Part shown: positions 32,682 to 43,479 of the stretch, one piece after another | Position numbering within the stretch: position 1 is the stretch's first letter | Layout of the letters: every line of letters begins with the position of its first letter | From: Pardosa pseudoannulata | Lineage: Eukaryota > Arthropoda > Arachnida > Araneae > Lycosidae | Reading direction: 5' to 3' | Length of the DNA: 64,000 bases | Assembly: GCA_032207245.1 (NCBI GenBank) | Contig: CM063509.1 | Span: 98,778,412 to 98,842,411, forward strand | Translations under genes and position numbers: made by a program | The notes under the pieces: generated by a model | What the model was told of the DNA's origin: nothing | Database searches by the model: none | Seen by the model: the letters and a program-made list of their open reading frames with translations, nothing else

Positions 32682-34267
32682 CTAGCATATAGCCCGTCAT
32701 ATGACGGGATAAGTAAAATTTTTAATTTTTCAGAATTATAAAATACCCTATAAGGCAGCTAAAAAAATGGTTTGTTTTTCGGCTGATAATTATTTGGTAC
32801 ACGCTCAATAATTTGTTTATCTTTACTGACCGCATGTTAGTTGACAACTTTTAATTTATCTTGTGATATTACGTGATAGGATGGAGAGCAGAGGTTTTAA
32901 TATTGACAGTGATTATTTGACGGTATATATGAATGATGTCCAAAATTGAGCGAATCGATTGCAAACCGTGTGGTTATGTATAAAAAACAAACACACAAAA
33001 GAAAAAACTTCTTGATTTTAAAAGATATATAACTTAAACGCTAGATATTTATTAGTCCGTGAAATAGACTCCTAGACTTTTATAAAAAGAATTTGTTGTT
33101 AATACCGGTGATAAAATTTTCATTGCAACAAAATATAACCGATGATTAAATTTAAATTTAAGACATATGTACCTAATCTATTATTTAATACAAATATAAG
33201 AGAAAATTATTTACGTAACATCACGTTATATTACGTAATATAAGTTCAGTGATAAAAAGTTTAATAATAATGCTGACGATATTTAAATAATCCCCTAACT
33301 AATAATAGCCTAAGTTACCTGTACGTCTGTCCTCGATTTTATGAAGCGGTTGGACCTGGAATGGATAGAGGCATCCATAGTTAGCAAAATTCAAAGAGAG
33401 TAATGTTTATCTTCTCTTAAACTATAGATCCGATTTTAAAATAAATTGGTATAAATATGCTTCATATCACAGCGAAAAATACTGCCTTCTTTAAAACGTT
33501 CGAAATCCACCCCTTCCCCTCTTTTCGAGCTTTTAATGCCATTATTTCAACTCCTATTTTCCCCGGTTAAGAGCAGGCGATTAAATTTATCAATTTATCC
33601 CATAATAAATAGGTAAAAATAGCATTTTTCTAGCATTATGACTTCATTCCTTTAACCATTTCATAGAATCATTTCTTACTTTAAACTATTTAAATATCGT
33701 CTGCAATATTTTTATACGTTTTATAACTGAACTTAGATATTACGTAAATAATTTTCTTTCATACTTGGCTTAAATAATAGATTAGGTACATATGTGATAA
33801 TTTTAAATTGAATCATCGATTATTTTTTGTTGCGAGATAATTCTCAGTCAAAAAACAAACCCTTTTTCTGCCTGCCTCATAAGCTACTTTACAATTTTGG
33901 AAAATTAAAAATTTCACTGATCCCGTCATATGACGGGCTATATGCTAGTTAAAAATAAGAAATGATTAAAGGAGATGGTTAAAGGAGTGAAATCAAAAAA
34001 TACTACTTTTACCTATTTATTATGTGATAAATTGATACATTTAATGTTCTACTCTTAACCGGGGACAATATAGCTTTAAATAAAAGCATTAAACACTTGA
34101 AAACGGGAGAAGGGGTGGATTTCGAGCGTTTTGGCACTCGCTTTGAATTTTGCTAACCCTAACTGCTGATCAAAAATACAATATGGATGCTTATATCCAT
34201 TCCAGGTACAACCGCTTCATAAATTCGACAGATGGACAGACAACTTAGGCTATTATTATATAGGGGA
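32682..34267 (-). mobile_element. Helitron-like element H3, split by H4
   Basis: Minus-strand element. The plus strand starts with CTAGCATATAG and the palindrome CCCGTCATATGACGGG, and ends with the reversed 5' terminus ATTATTATATAGGGGA at 34267. H4 (33291-33949) interrupts it after GATATTTAAATAA. The interior resumes at 33950 with TAAAAATAAGAAATGATTAA, matching the uninterrupted order in H5. Without H4 it would be about 927 bp. Confidence 0.82.
33291..33949 (+). mobile_element. Helitron-like element H4, nested in H3
   Basis: Starts TCCCCTAACTAATAATAGCC after an A. It ends CCCGTCATATGACGGG, then CTATATG and CTAG before a T. All three Helitron hallmarks are present with no target duplication. 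It is 659 bp long and in opposite orientation to H3. The interior shares AAGACATATGTACC/TTATTTAA-type blocks with the others. No coding sequence. Confidence 0.87.
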
Positions 34268-35139
34268 CTAGCTTATAGCCCGTCATATGACGGGATCACT
34301 AAAATTTTTAATTTTCCAGAAGACCTTATGAGGCAGGTAAAAAAAAATGGTTTGTTTTTTGGCTGAGAATTATTTTGAAACAAAATGTTACCTTAAGAAA
34401 ATTATTTACGTAATATCTAAGTTTAGTGATAAAACGTATGGAAATAATGCAGAAGATATTTAAATAATCTAAAATAAATGACTAAATGGGATGGTTAAAG
34501 GAATGGCGTCATAATGCTAGAAAAAAAGCTGTTTTTTTTTACCTATTTATTATGTGATAAATTGATACATTTAATCGCCTGCTCTTAAAATGGGGCTTGA
34601 TATAAAAATGGTAATACGTGAATTCAATACAATAAAAATCATAAAAATTAGAAAAATGGTAAAAATTTATTTTAAAAATAATAAAACTACTTTAGGAATA
34701 AGAATTCAAAAGAAAGAGCAAAAATTATTAAATTAATTAGACATTTAGAAAAATTGGGCTACGTCGGGGGTAGAACCATCAACCCGAGAAATACGACGAT
34801 CAAATGGGCAGATACTCTACCCCATGTGCCAACTTACACATAGGGAAGAAGATGGTTATATAAGGGTCAAGTAAAAACAGTCCAGAAATTTAAATATTGC
34901 GCTCCGCCCTCACAATCCTATCAATAATGAATTTAGTATAGAATAAGAGGGAGAATAAGGCTTGAAATAATAGCATTAAACGCTCGAAAGGGGGGGGGGA
35001 TGAGGTGGATTTCGAATTCACTTTGAATTTTGCTAACCCTAACTCATAAAAAATACAATATGGATGCCTGTATCCATTCCAGGTACAACCGCTTCATAAA
35101 TTCACGGACAGACAACTTAGGCTGTTATTATATAGGGGA
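34268..35139 (-). mobile_element. Helitron-like element H5, abutting H3
   Basis: The plus strand begins CTAGCTTATAGCCCGTCATA immediately after the last base of H3 and ends TTATTATATAGGGGA before T at 35140. Both elements have the same orientation. The A/T insertion rule is met if H5 entered between the terminal A of H3 and the host T. It carries a tRNA-like segment at 34756-34834. Confidence 0.85.
34756..34834 (-). repeat. tRNA-like segment inside Helitron H5
   Basis: On the minus strand, GGCACATGGGGTAGAGTATC resembles a tRNA A box region. About 35 bases on, GATGGTTCTACCCCCGACG resembles a B box (8 of 11 positions of GGTTCGANTCC). It is absent from H1 and H3, so it was probably acquired. No full cloverleaf was confirmed. 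Confidence 0.42.
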
Positions 35140-35223
35140 TTCAGTGGAACATTTATGTGTTGTTCTCAAATTATTTTCTCGATTGATCTGTTTGATTCCA
35201 GAATTACTTTCTTTAAGTTTTCT

Positions 35224-36006
35224 TGATTTAATAAATGATTAAAAGATCTAGTCATTTATATCAATGTGATATAAATCATGTTTAACCCTCTAAGCTGTTC
35301 GCACGTACAATTCCGCCAAACCGATGATGTCTTCAAAGCGGTTGTCACGTATAATTTTCGACCTCCAAAAACGTTCCGAAAATGGATGTATTGTACATTT
35401 CTGCCAGTGTTTTCCATCATGGAGTTTTGAGGTAGGAGGGTCAGGTCGATTGTTTAGGAACTGCACCCCTACTCCCTGAGGCACAAAGACGCTGATAGCT
35501 TTTCATGGCTTTGTAAATCTCTATTTCGAAGTATTTCGTTTGCGGTAACAGATGTATCTCTAATTGCACCACTTAATTATCTTGGAGAACTTTCGTAAAA
35601 ATATAAATAAGTATTTCAAAGAATATTTTTATTTGCACTTTTAGAATCCATTATTTCTTATGGGATGATCCTCGAGACTCGACGAGCTTTATGTGTATTA
35701 AAAATTAACAATCTATAATATCTATTTATATATCTATTTTTAACCGGAAGTAAAGGGACTATAACGAGGGTGGGTTTCCCGAATTCCAATCTAGTCGACA
35801 AAGGTGAAGTAAAAAAATCATAGAACGCTTTGGTCACTGACACAATAAAACTTAAGCGTATTTTTTGGAGACTTTTTTCCTCGGTGTGTTGTTCCACTCG
35901 GAGGGTTAATAATTTTAACAAATGGAAAAAGTATTTTTGGTTTAAATAATTGATTAAAAAACCTCAGTGATTTAAATTATGATTTATATCAATGTGATAT
36001 AAATTA
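35224..36006. repeat. Stray unit of the GATTTAAATCA array, split by a MITE
   Basis: The flanks 35224-35281 and 35906-36006 contain AATAAATGATTAAAAGATC, TATCAATGTGATATAAATCA and GTATTTTTGGTTTAAATAA. These are the words of the array at 23591-26230. The PB-a element (35286-35905) sits between them at a TTAA. Confidence 0.72.
35286..35905 (-). mobile_element. piggyBac-like MITE (family PB-a), second copy
   Basis: 620 bp between TTAA words (35282-35285 and 35906-35909), in reverse orientation to 1579-2193. Ends are CCCTCTAAGCTG and CACTCGGAGGG. The interior matches the first copy closely, including GGGAAACCCACCCTCGTTAT-type sequence. The open frame at 35658-35921 (-) is homologous to 1626-1817. 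Confidence 0.85.
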
Positions 36007-36795
36007 ACTGGTCTTACTGCATATAAAAAAAATACTAACACTGTTGAAAGACATTTTTGTTTCACTAATAAAATCTGAGAACAAATCCTTAATGTAAAAT
36101 ACAGCTTCCGCTAAAGTAAGGTAAACTGTTCGAAGTTTAAGTGCCGTAAGACAGCGTACCGTTTAAAAGGTTTCTTGATATGTAAGCTCCAATAATAATC
36201 TTCCCAATCCCCATTTTAATGACTTTTGCTAGGGTTTCCGAAAAATAAATCCTATTTCTGAATTCCGGTACGAAATTCTTCGGTGTCATATCATCCTAAT
36301 CCTCTACTCTACAGTTTTAAGGCCTTATCACACTCCAACCTGTACGTCATGCATGTCAAACTGAAAGACTAATACTGGTCAAATAAAAAAATGACTAAGC
36401 TTCCATGGGCCAAAAATAAATAAATAAATAAACTCACCTTTTCTCTGTCGGATTTTATTTTCGAATTGCCTCTATTACAAAAATGTTTAAATTTGTATTG
36501 TGTGTGGGGGGAGTAGCATTTCTGAAATTTATTAAGTAAGAATTCTAATTTTAAAATGACTTTATATGTCACCTATCAATTTCTTTTTACGACTAAATAT
36601 GTGAAAAGACATTTAATAAAAATTAATCCAGGATTATTACAAAAAAAAAGAGATTTTTTTTTTGTTAAATATTTTAACAAAATATCCATTTTACAAATAT
36701 AAGGCTTTAGTTGGCAAATTTTTAAATATTCCCATGGACTGCCCTAGAAATAGGACCGCCTATGTGCATTTACGTGCCATCTAGTCCTGTACTTG

Positions 36796-36796
<1 letters not shown>
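36007..36796. other. Intronic spacer, nothing recognised
   Basis: AT-rich. Includes (AAAT)n near 36412-36432. No coding or element structure was recognised. Confidence 0.35.
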
Positions 36797-36832
<36 letters not shown>

Positions 36833-36872
36833 ATTATTATTATTATTATATATTATTATTATTATTATTAAC
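36797..36872. repeat. (TA)n plus (ATT)n microsatellite
   Basis: TA repeats pass into ATT trinucleotides, a TATA interruption, and ATT again, ending beside MITE copy C3. Confidence 0.93.
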
Positions 36873-36889
36873 ATACATTATAATATATA

Positions 36890-37673
36890 CATAATTTCCG
36901 CGCACCTGGAAAGTCATGGAAAATCATGGATTTAGACAATGGATTAATTTTGTCATGGAAAGTCTTGATTTTTCAAGTGAAATGAGTAAAAGTCATTGAA
37001 AGTCATGGATCCGCTAAATACCGATTAAAAAAAATGCATTGAATTGTTTAATTCTATATTTACTTGTCATTTGGCTGAAGTTACTGAGTTTGGTATTTAT
37101 GTATTATCCTATTAACCATATTACCAAGTAAAATTTGTTCACCAAGGAAAATCAAATCAAGAAAGCTTAATGGGTGGGTGAATGTATATTATTCTGGTGT
37201 TTTCTTAAATTGTAGATTAAAATTTTATTAATATAATAATTAATATTTTTTTAATAAAAATTAAAATTTTTGCACGAAATATGAGTATCTCTAGGGATAT
37301 TGTATATAAAAATTATAGGGTTATATTTGGCTATTATTCATGGTCACCTGGATAATACCAAAGTACCCTGAATTCAAATTGGAAACATTTTGATTGAAAA
37401 ATTGCTATATGATTAAACTTAGGTATGTAGATACAACAATTTATTTTTATGTATGTGAGTTTATTAACACTTATAAAGTAAGTTTATAGTTTTTTTGTGA
37501 TCAAATTCCTGTAATTTCTGTAAAAGCATATATTTTATTTGTATGTACATCAGAAGTTTTATTCATATATACTTTAACGAAAGCTTTTTAAAGTCATGGA
37601 AAATGATCTGCTAAATCAGGGAAAGTCATGAAAAGTCATGGATTTGAAACATTTTATTTTAGCAGATACCCTG
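36890..37673 (+). mobile_element. 6-bp-TSD MITE family, copy C3
   Basis: Nearly full length (784 bp) and very similar to C1 and C5 throughout (for example CCAAGGAAA.TCAAA.CAAGA and ACCTGGATAATACCAAAGTA). Ends are CATAATTTCCGCGCACC and AGCAGATACCCTG. Flanks are TATATA (36884-36889) and TATTTA (37674-37679), one mismatch. Confidence 0.87.
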
Positions 37674-37869
37674 TATTTATATACACACAAATAAACATAC
37701 ACAAACACATACACACATGTGGGACTAGCATTCTTGGCGCTTCTCAGTCAAGGGAATTTTCTCCGGAGCAAGCGAAATTTTCCTTTTTTGTAGTTTGGCA
37801 ACAGGAACTCTCGATAGTGGAACGCTTAGAATGGCAGCATGTTTTAAAGACGAAAACGTTAATGACGCT

Positions 37870-37874
<5 letters not shown>
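37674..37874. other. Intronic spacer
   Basis: Short unique segment with ACACAAACACATACACACA-like repeats near 37685-37715 and a moderately GC-rich part. The reading frames here lead into (TA)n and are not supported as genes. Confidence 0.35.

Positions 37875-37932
<58 letters not shown>
37875..37932. repeat. (TA)n microsatellite
   Basis: About 29 TA dinucleotides. It is the source of the Tyr/Ile runs in three overlapping frames. Confidence 0.95.
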
Positions 37933-37935
<3 letters not shown>

Positions 37936-37943
37936 GTTTTTAA

Positions 37944-38488
37944 CAAATTTCTCAGCGGAATTGTACCAGGAGCGGGCGTTTTGCGCGTAAATTTAGTTAT
38001 TCAGTTAATATATTGAATATATTGAAAATTATTTAATTTTTTAACCAACATTTCGTATTTTATATTGAAATATATAAACAAATATATAAATAGAAATATA
38101 TAAATAACCATAAATTTTCGTAAACAAAAAATATTTTTTTAGTGGATAAATTTATAATAGTATCGTAAATATGAAAAATCAAATAGAAATACTAGTATAT
38201 ACATTTAATTTTTTCCCGTTCTGTGGTTCCGCATCGACAGATGTAAAAACTAGGTTTTATTTGTGTAAATTTTTCCAGAAACTATGTAGTAGAGAAGAAC
38301 ATTCGGCTTCGTTTTCCTGTATATACCGTTATTTTTGTACCCACAGACAAACCACGTTGTTACACTAACACTAGTACGTGATCCGCGCTCATGTATCTAT
38401 CGTCAGAAAACGTACTAGCTCAGGTCCCACGCTCAAGTGTTAATCATTCGTCAGAAAACGTACTAGTACGTGTCCCGCATACAATGTG
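37944..38488 (+). mobile_element. piggyBac-like element (family PB-b), second copy
   Basis: 545 bp between TTAA words (37940-37943 and 38489-38492). The left end CAAATTTCTCAGCGG is followed by AATTGTACCAGGAGCG; the right end GTCCCGCATACAATGTG, reversed, begins CACATTGTATGCGGGAC. The right portion repeats GAAAACGTACTAG within 38405-38470. Its two halves match, inverted, parts of 31394-32188 and 30504-30720. Confidence 0.75.
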
Positions 38489-38555
38489 TTAATTGTGTAT
38501 GTGAATGTCCATCCATATTTAAATGAAGTATATGTCATCATCTAAATCTTAGAAC

Positions 38556-38605
<50 letters not shown>

Positions 38606-39330
38606 TTTTACTAAAAATCGAAGATTTCTGTGTTTCCACTGTTCCTACTTTCGTGCTCTTGGCTGCTACCGCTGAGGCCCAAATTATTGATAAATGTTTA
38701 TGGGAATGAAAAATTATTCCTTGATGGGGAGGCGTCACGTGGCTGAAATTTAAACGGCGTAAGAAGAAAACAGTTTGCGTGTCATGTTTCTAAGCAACAA
38801 CAAACTCCAGTCATTTCAACTTCTTTTTCCAAATGTAGTGATTGACTTGTTTAGAAACACTATCTACTCCTCCATGTCAACGTGCTGTCTGGCTGTGCGC
38901 GCGGAACTGACGTATCCAATTGGGCCGACTGCAGTCATTTTTATCAAACGCCAGCCTAAGCACTTAGTAGCATACACACACAAAAACAGCACTTATATAT
39001 GCATAATATATGTAGGCCCACACACGTACATTACTTACGTAATTTACGTAATTTTTATCTTGTAAATTAATGTAGCGTATGTTGAGAAACTCTGTTTCAG
39101 ATACTTTTCCACCCTTGTTTAAAGACTTATACCCGATTCAAAATCTTAATCTTTATTTTGAGAGCTAAGGTTTTTGGAGACTTTTATGATTGCATTCACT
39201 ATAGAATTCATTTTTTAAAATTTTTTGTTCAGTTACGTTCTAAAGAAAGAAAACTTAGGTACTTTTTAAATTCTAAATTAATGTTCCTTTTCTGACCGTG
39301 CACAGCAATTAACCTTAAAGTTTTTTGTGT
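38489..39330. other. Intronic spacer with a (TA)n tract
   Basis: Includes (TA)~21 at 38559-38601 and a moderately GC-rich part near 38630-38950. Open frames (38538-38738 -, 38775-39065 +) show no recognisable domain. Confidence 0.38.
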
Positions 39331-39345
39331 CACGGTAGATTATTT

Positions 39346-39965
39346 CTTTTGATTTCATACTTTTTTCAGAACATTTATAGAGACACTCATATCTCAATAT
39401 GTCAGATCAATATCTTTTCTACCTTGTGAAGATTTAAAATAATACACAATTCATTACGTTATGTATTTCATATATTAGTTTAATTGTATATGGTGAACTA
39501 CTGCTGTTTGTTGTATTTCCCAGTTTAAATTTTAATATTAACCTTTGAACTAGAAAGCTATGAGAAGTTATAGAGTATATTTGTCCGGAGAAATCTGGAT
39601 CATCTCGGACAGCCGAACGGCAATACACTACTCGGAAAGTTGGAAACTTCTTCAAAATTGGAGAATCTTTTGATTTCATACTTTTTTCAGAACATTTTTA
39701 GAGACACTCATAGTCAATATGTCAGATCAATATCTTTTCTACCTTGTGAAGATTTAAAATAATACACAATTCATTACGTTATGTATTTCATATATTGGTT
39801 TAACTGTATATGATGAACTACTGCTGTTTGTTTCATTTCTCAGTATAAATTGTAACATTAACCTTCGAACTACAGAGCTATGAGAAGTTGCATAGTACAT
39901 TTGTTCGGAGAAATCTGGATCCTCTCGGACAGCTGAAGGGCAGTACAATACTCACAAAATTGGAG
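39346..39965. repeat. Two-copy tandem duplication, ~317-bp unit
   Basis: The two copies (about 39346-39662 and 39663-39965) share TTTTGATTTCATACTTTTTT, GATCAATATCTTTTCTACC, TAATACACAATTCATTACG and TCCGGAGAAATCTGGATC-like blocks. Paired antisense frames (39434-39679 and 39754-39948) are repeat paralogues. Their differences are mostly amino-acid changing, which argues against a constrained protein. Confidence 0.85.
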
Positions 39966-40051
39966 ACTTATTGTGAATCAAAAGGGAATTAGGATTATAG
40001 CAAAACACAAGACTCTGTCCAGTTCTACTATCCTTCGTCTACAATGGATTT

Positions 40052-40350
40052 TCTTAACTTTTCTCTCATTCTCGTAATAAAAAAGAATACATTTTTTAAT
40101 TTTAATCTACAGAATTCACCTTTCTGTAAATTTTCTGATTAGTTCCCTGCTAAAGAAGATAATTTTATGCATTTTTATCTTCTAAATTAATCTTTCTTAT
40201 CTTTTCTTTCATTCTCATAATCAAGAAGAATACCGTTTTTAATTGTAATTTACTGAATTCACCTTTCTGTAAATTTTCTGATTAGTTCCCTGCTAAAGAA
40301 GATAATTTTATGCATTTTTTATCTTTTAAATTAACGTTTCTTATCTTTTC
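40052..40350. repeat. Two-copy tandem duplication, ~140-bp unit
   Basis: CACCTTTCTGTAAATTTTCT and AGTTCCCTGCTAAAGAAGAT occur twice in the same order, about 137 bp apart. Confidence 0.85.
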
Positions 40351-40841
40351 TCTCAATTTCATTGGTTCATAGATTCAAGCTCTTTATGTCAATATTCACC
40401 GTACAGAAACTAACATCTCTCCAACACTGCGCAATTATGCATATATGAATGAATTAAAGTTTCACCCTATACTATATTGGTGAAAAATGAATTTGTATTT
40501 ATTTCATATTGATTAGTATATCGGAGTCATTTTACCCATTTTATTCTGATTTTCTTTTACTGATTGGAGTAATTGAGTAATATAAATTTAAAGACAAATT
40601 ATTTTTGGATGTTTTACACGATCATCCTTTTTCCATATTTACAGTATATATTCTGCTTGTGTTATTTAACGCTTGAACTAAAGAATCTTTTCCTTAGTTA
40701 GACAATGTATTAAGTTTTCCTTTTTTATTAAAAAATTTCAGATATTTATCAAGTGTGTGTATATTTAATAATTCCTGAATTCCTACTCTCATCAAACACA
40801 ATTTTTCGTTAAAAATAGTAAAAAAAAATTGATAAATAATT
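40351..40841. other. AT-rich spacer
   Basis: No structure recognised. The antisense frame at 40694-40894 has no domain. Confidence 0.35.
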
Positions 40842-41826
40842 TTAACACTAGATTTACGGACCGAGCCAATTTGACTCATTAAAAATTTGATCACTATATA
40901 TATATATATATAAAACTTTAATATCGCTTTTCAAAAACATACGTTGGTTTTTAGTTAAGTAATAAAATATATGTAAACTTTTATTCCTCTTCCCCATAGA
41001 CCCCTTCATTTCGCATTATCAAATGTGGTATACCTATTTTCACGGTTGTGAGCCAATTTGACTCATAGAATGGTTTAACAGTTAATCGCATAACATGAAA
41101 TTTATTGGTCCTATCAGGCATGGACACCAATCAAGTCGCACGTGATTTGTTTCTCTTCTTATTTGGCATTCCTCACATACAATATTTGTGTGTATGTGGG
41201 AGCCATTGTCACTTGTTTCGTTACTCACTATTATTTACCCACTTCACCATTGTGTTAAATGTAATAGAAATGTTTGCGGAAAATGTGTTTCAAAAGCAGA
41301 TTTTTTTATGTAAAAAAATGTTTTCCCTGAATTTTTTTATAATAAATACACGGTTTCCGCGCACCTGGAAAGACATGGAAAATCATGGATTTAGACAATG
41401 GATTAATTTTGTTATGGAAAGTCATGATTTTCTAAGTAAAATAAGTAAAAGTCATGGATCCGCTGAGCTACCAATTAAGAAAAACCAAGAAATGCCTCTG
41501 CAAGTGAATTTCCTTTCTGTTCGTCAAGGAAACTCAAAACAAGAAAGCTTAATAGGGGGGTAAATGTATAAGTATATTATTCTGGTTTATTCTTAAATTA
41601 TAAATTTTTATTAATATAATAATAATTATTTAATAAAAATTAGTTAAGGTTTTTCTACAAAATATAAGCTTATCTTTAGGGCTATTTTATATAAACGTTA
41701 TAGGGTTATCGTGTTTGGCTATTATTCTTGGTCACCTCGATAATACCTAAGTACTTTGAATTCAAATTGGAAATTTTTTGATTGCATTCAGAAAATTGTT
41801 GTATGATTAAACTTAGGGATGTAGAT

Positions 41827-41828
<2 letters not shown>

Positions 41829-41896
<68 letters not shown>
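41829..41896. repeat. (TA)n microsatellite, left of T2
   Basis: About 33 TA dinucleotides directly before the TGTAA element. Confidence 0.95.
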
Positions 41897-41899
<3 letters not shown>

Positions 41900-42315
41900 A
41901 AGGAAAATTCTCAGGGGTTTTCCAAAACTTAAATCAAGGGTAAAAATTTCCGCGTCATTTTCCATTCCCCTTTTTAATCCCTAACCTAAATTGACCACTG
42001 TTGCTACAGGTTACGCCCTCAGAGAAGGGGCCTCCAATTATAAACCTACATGGCCCTAGCGGACAATTTAGGAAATCTCCAAATAAAAAGGAGATACACG
42101 CTAGCGGAGACAGATTTTTTCTAGAGATATTTTCCCACAGATGTTGAAAGTTCTACTTGTCTTGTACATAGAACTTCATGCTAGCTGACCCTTCAGTTTG
42201 TCCCCATGATGAAGTGGGAACCCGTCCTTCAAAGTTATCTTAATAAAGGTCTTTAGCTGAAACGGTATCATTTTATGGCCATGACTGCAACCCCCCATCG
42301 AGAAGTCAGTCTCAT

Positions 42316-42319
<4 letters not shown>
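41897..42319 (+). mobile_element. (TA)n-associated TGTAA...TTACA element, copy T2
   Basis: 423 bp from TGTAAGGAAAATTCTCAGGG to CAGTCTCATTACA, matching T1 along its whole length with scattered substitutions and small deletions. Shared words include ACGCCCTCAGAGAAGGGGCC and GACAATTTAGGAAAT. TA tracts flank both ends, and the host (TA)n is the one seen alone in copy C2 at the equivalent position. Confidence 0.8.

Positions 42320-42380
<61 letters not shown>
42320..42380. repeat. (TA)n microsatellite, right of T2
   Basis: About 30 TA dinucleotides, followed by GAGTTTATAAACATTTATAA exactly as after the (TA)n in copy C2. Confidence 0.95.
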
Positions 42381-42383
<3 letters not shown>

Positions 42384-42704
42384 TTTATAAACATTTATAA
42401 AGTATTTTTTATCATAAATTTTTGTAATTTCTCTAAAAGAATATATTTTATTTGTATGTATATCAGAATTTTTATTCATATGTACTTTAACAAAATATTT
42501 TTAAAGTCATGGAAAATAATCTTCTAAAGTCAGGGAAAGTCATGGATTTGAAAAATTTTATTTTGGCGGATACCCTGTAAATATTTCATTTAAATTAATT
42601 TGGAACTATTTTCTTTGCAAAAAACTTCAATTTTCTTGTATGAGGCAAATTGGCTCACTTCAGTAAAAATAGGTATATGATCAACATCCGTAAATCTAGT
42701 TTAA

Positions 42705-43479
42705 GACGTTGTCTGGGTTCAAATATGCATGAAAAAAATATAGGTGTAAAAGAAATAAATCGTGTAGTGTAGTGTTAACATTAGTTTTTTTTAAGTGCCA
42801 CCCTAAACTATTTCACTTGATTCCATACCTTTCCCAGTCATAGCCTTTTCTTGTTTAGCGTCTGCTGGATAAAGAACAACGTCTGCTACAAATAGATCGC
42901 TCTGACAGACAGCTGGTATGTCGATCCGATCGTTATCTAAGTGCCTGTTTCAATTAATTACGAACTTGGATATTCTCTATCCCGCATTAACAACGGGCAT
43001 GGCGCAGCCGTTTATCTTTAAAGCATCTAAAAACGGAAAAAACGAATCGTTTATTCGTTTAGTAAGGTATGCGTGTGTGAATAGAGGCAAAATTATACGT
43101 GTTCATTCTTTTGCTATGAAAACGTGACTTTAAAATTCAGATGCTTTATCAAAATGAATGGTAAAAAAAATATTATTATGGAACATGAATTTATCCGAAA
43201 AAGAACTCATAAAACACTCATAGAACTAGTTCTTAATAACGGCGAAGGAGCTCGTGATGTAAAGGTTCTAATTAAAAAAAAAACCTGCGTCGTTAATGCT
43301 ATCGTGTGAAAGCCTTTTGTTCTCTTTGACGTCATATCAGAAGAAAAAACAACAAATGGTGGGGATTTTTGTCAGCGAAATATGTCTGAATGTAGTAGAT
43401 TTGTTTTCTTTATCCGACAGCTTGTGCTGGCTATGAAAATCAGCTTTCTGCCAGATTCCATTCACAATTGTGCTAGGAA
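42705..43479. other. Non-repetitive segment, unidentified
   Basis: Contains a moderately GC-rich, non-repetitive stretch (about 42840-43330) with two open frames (42918-43127 and 43124-43309, +). I recognise no domain and see no convincing splice pair, so I do not call a gene. Confidence 0.35.

Larger units (their letters stand above)
41349..42577 (+). mobile_element. 6-bp-TSD MITE family, copy C4
   Basis: Left end CACGGTTTCCGCGCACC, right end GGCGGATACCCTG, with TAAATA on both sides (41343-41348 and 42578-42583). It holds a (TA)n tract with element T2 in the middle. The ATGCCTCTGCAAGTG word links it to copy C2. Confidence 0.88.
40846..42700. mobile_element. piggyBac-like MITE (family PB-c) hosting nested elements
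   Basis: TTAA words at 40842-40845 and 42701-42704 bound ends CACTAGATTTACGG and (reversed) AACTAGATTTACGG. GAGCCAATTTGACTCAT occurs twice in the left arm (40863-40879 and 41051-41067), and a related GAGGCAAATTGGCTCA lies in the right arm. MITE copy C4 and its TSD are inserted at 41343-42583, so the host was originally about 620 bp. No transposase. Confidence 0.8.

Noticed and set aside
39434..39948. Duplicated antisense gene pair
   Set aside because: The two ~60-residue frames differ mostly by amino-acid-changing substitutions, so there is no sign of protein constraint.
14553..42394. Long open frames rich in Tyr/Ile/His (for example 15070-15306, 20212-20622, 37628-37990, 42176-42394)
   Set aside because: They are translations of (TA)n and (CA)n microsatellites, open on both strands because TA repeats lack stops in some frames.
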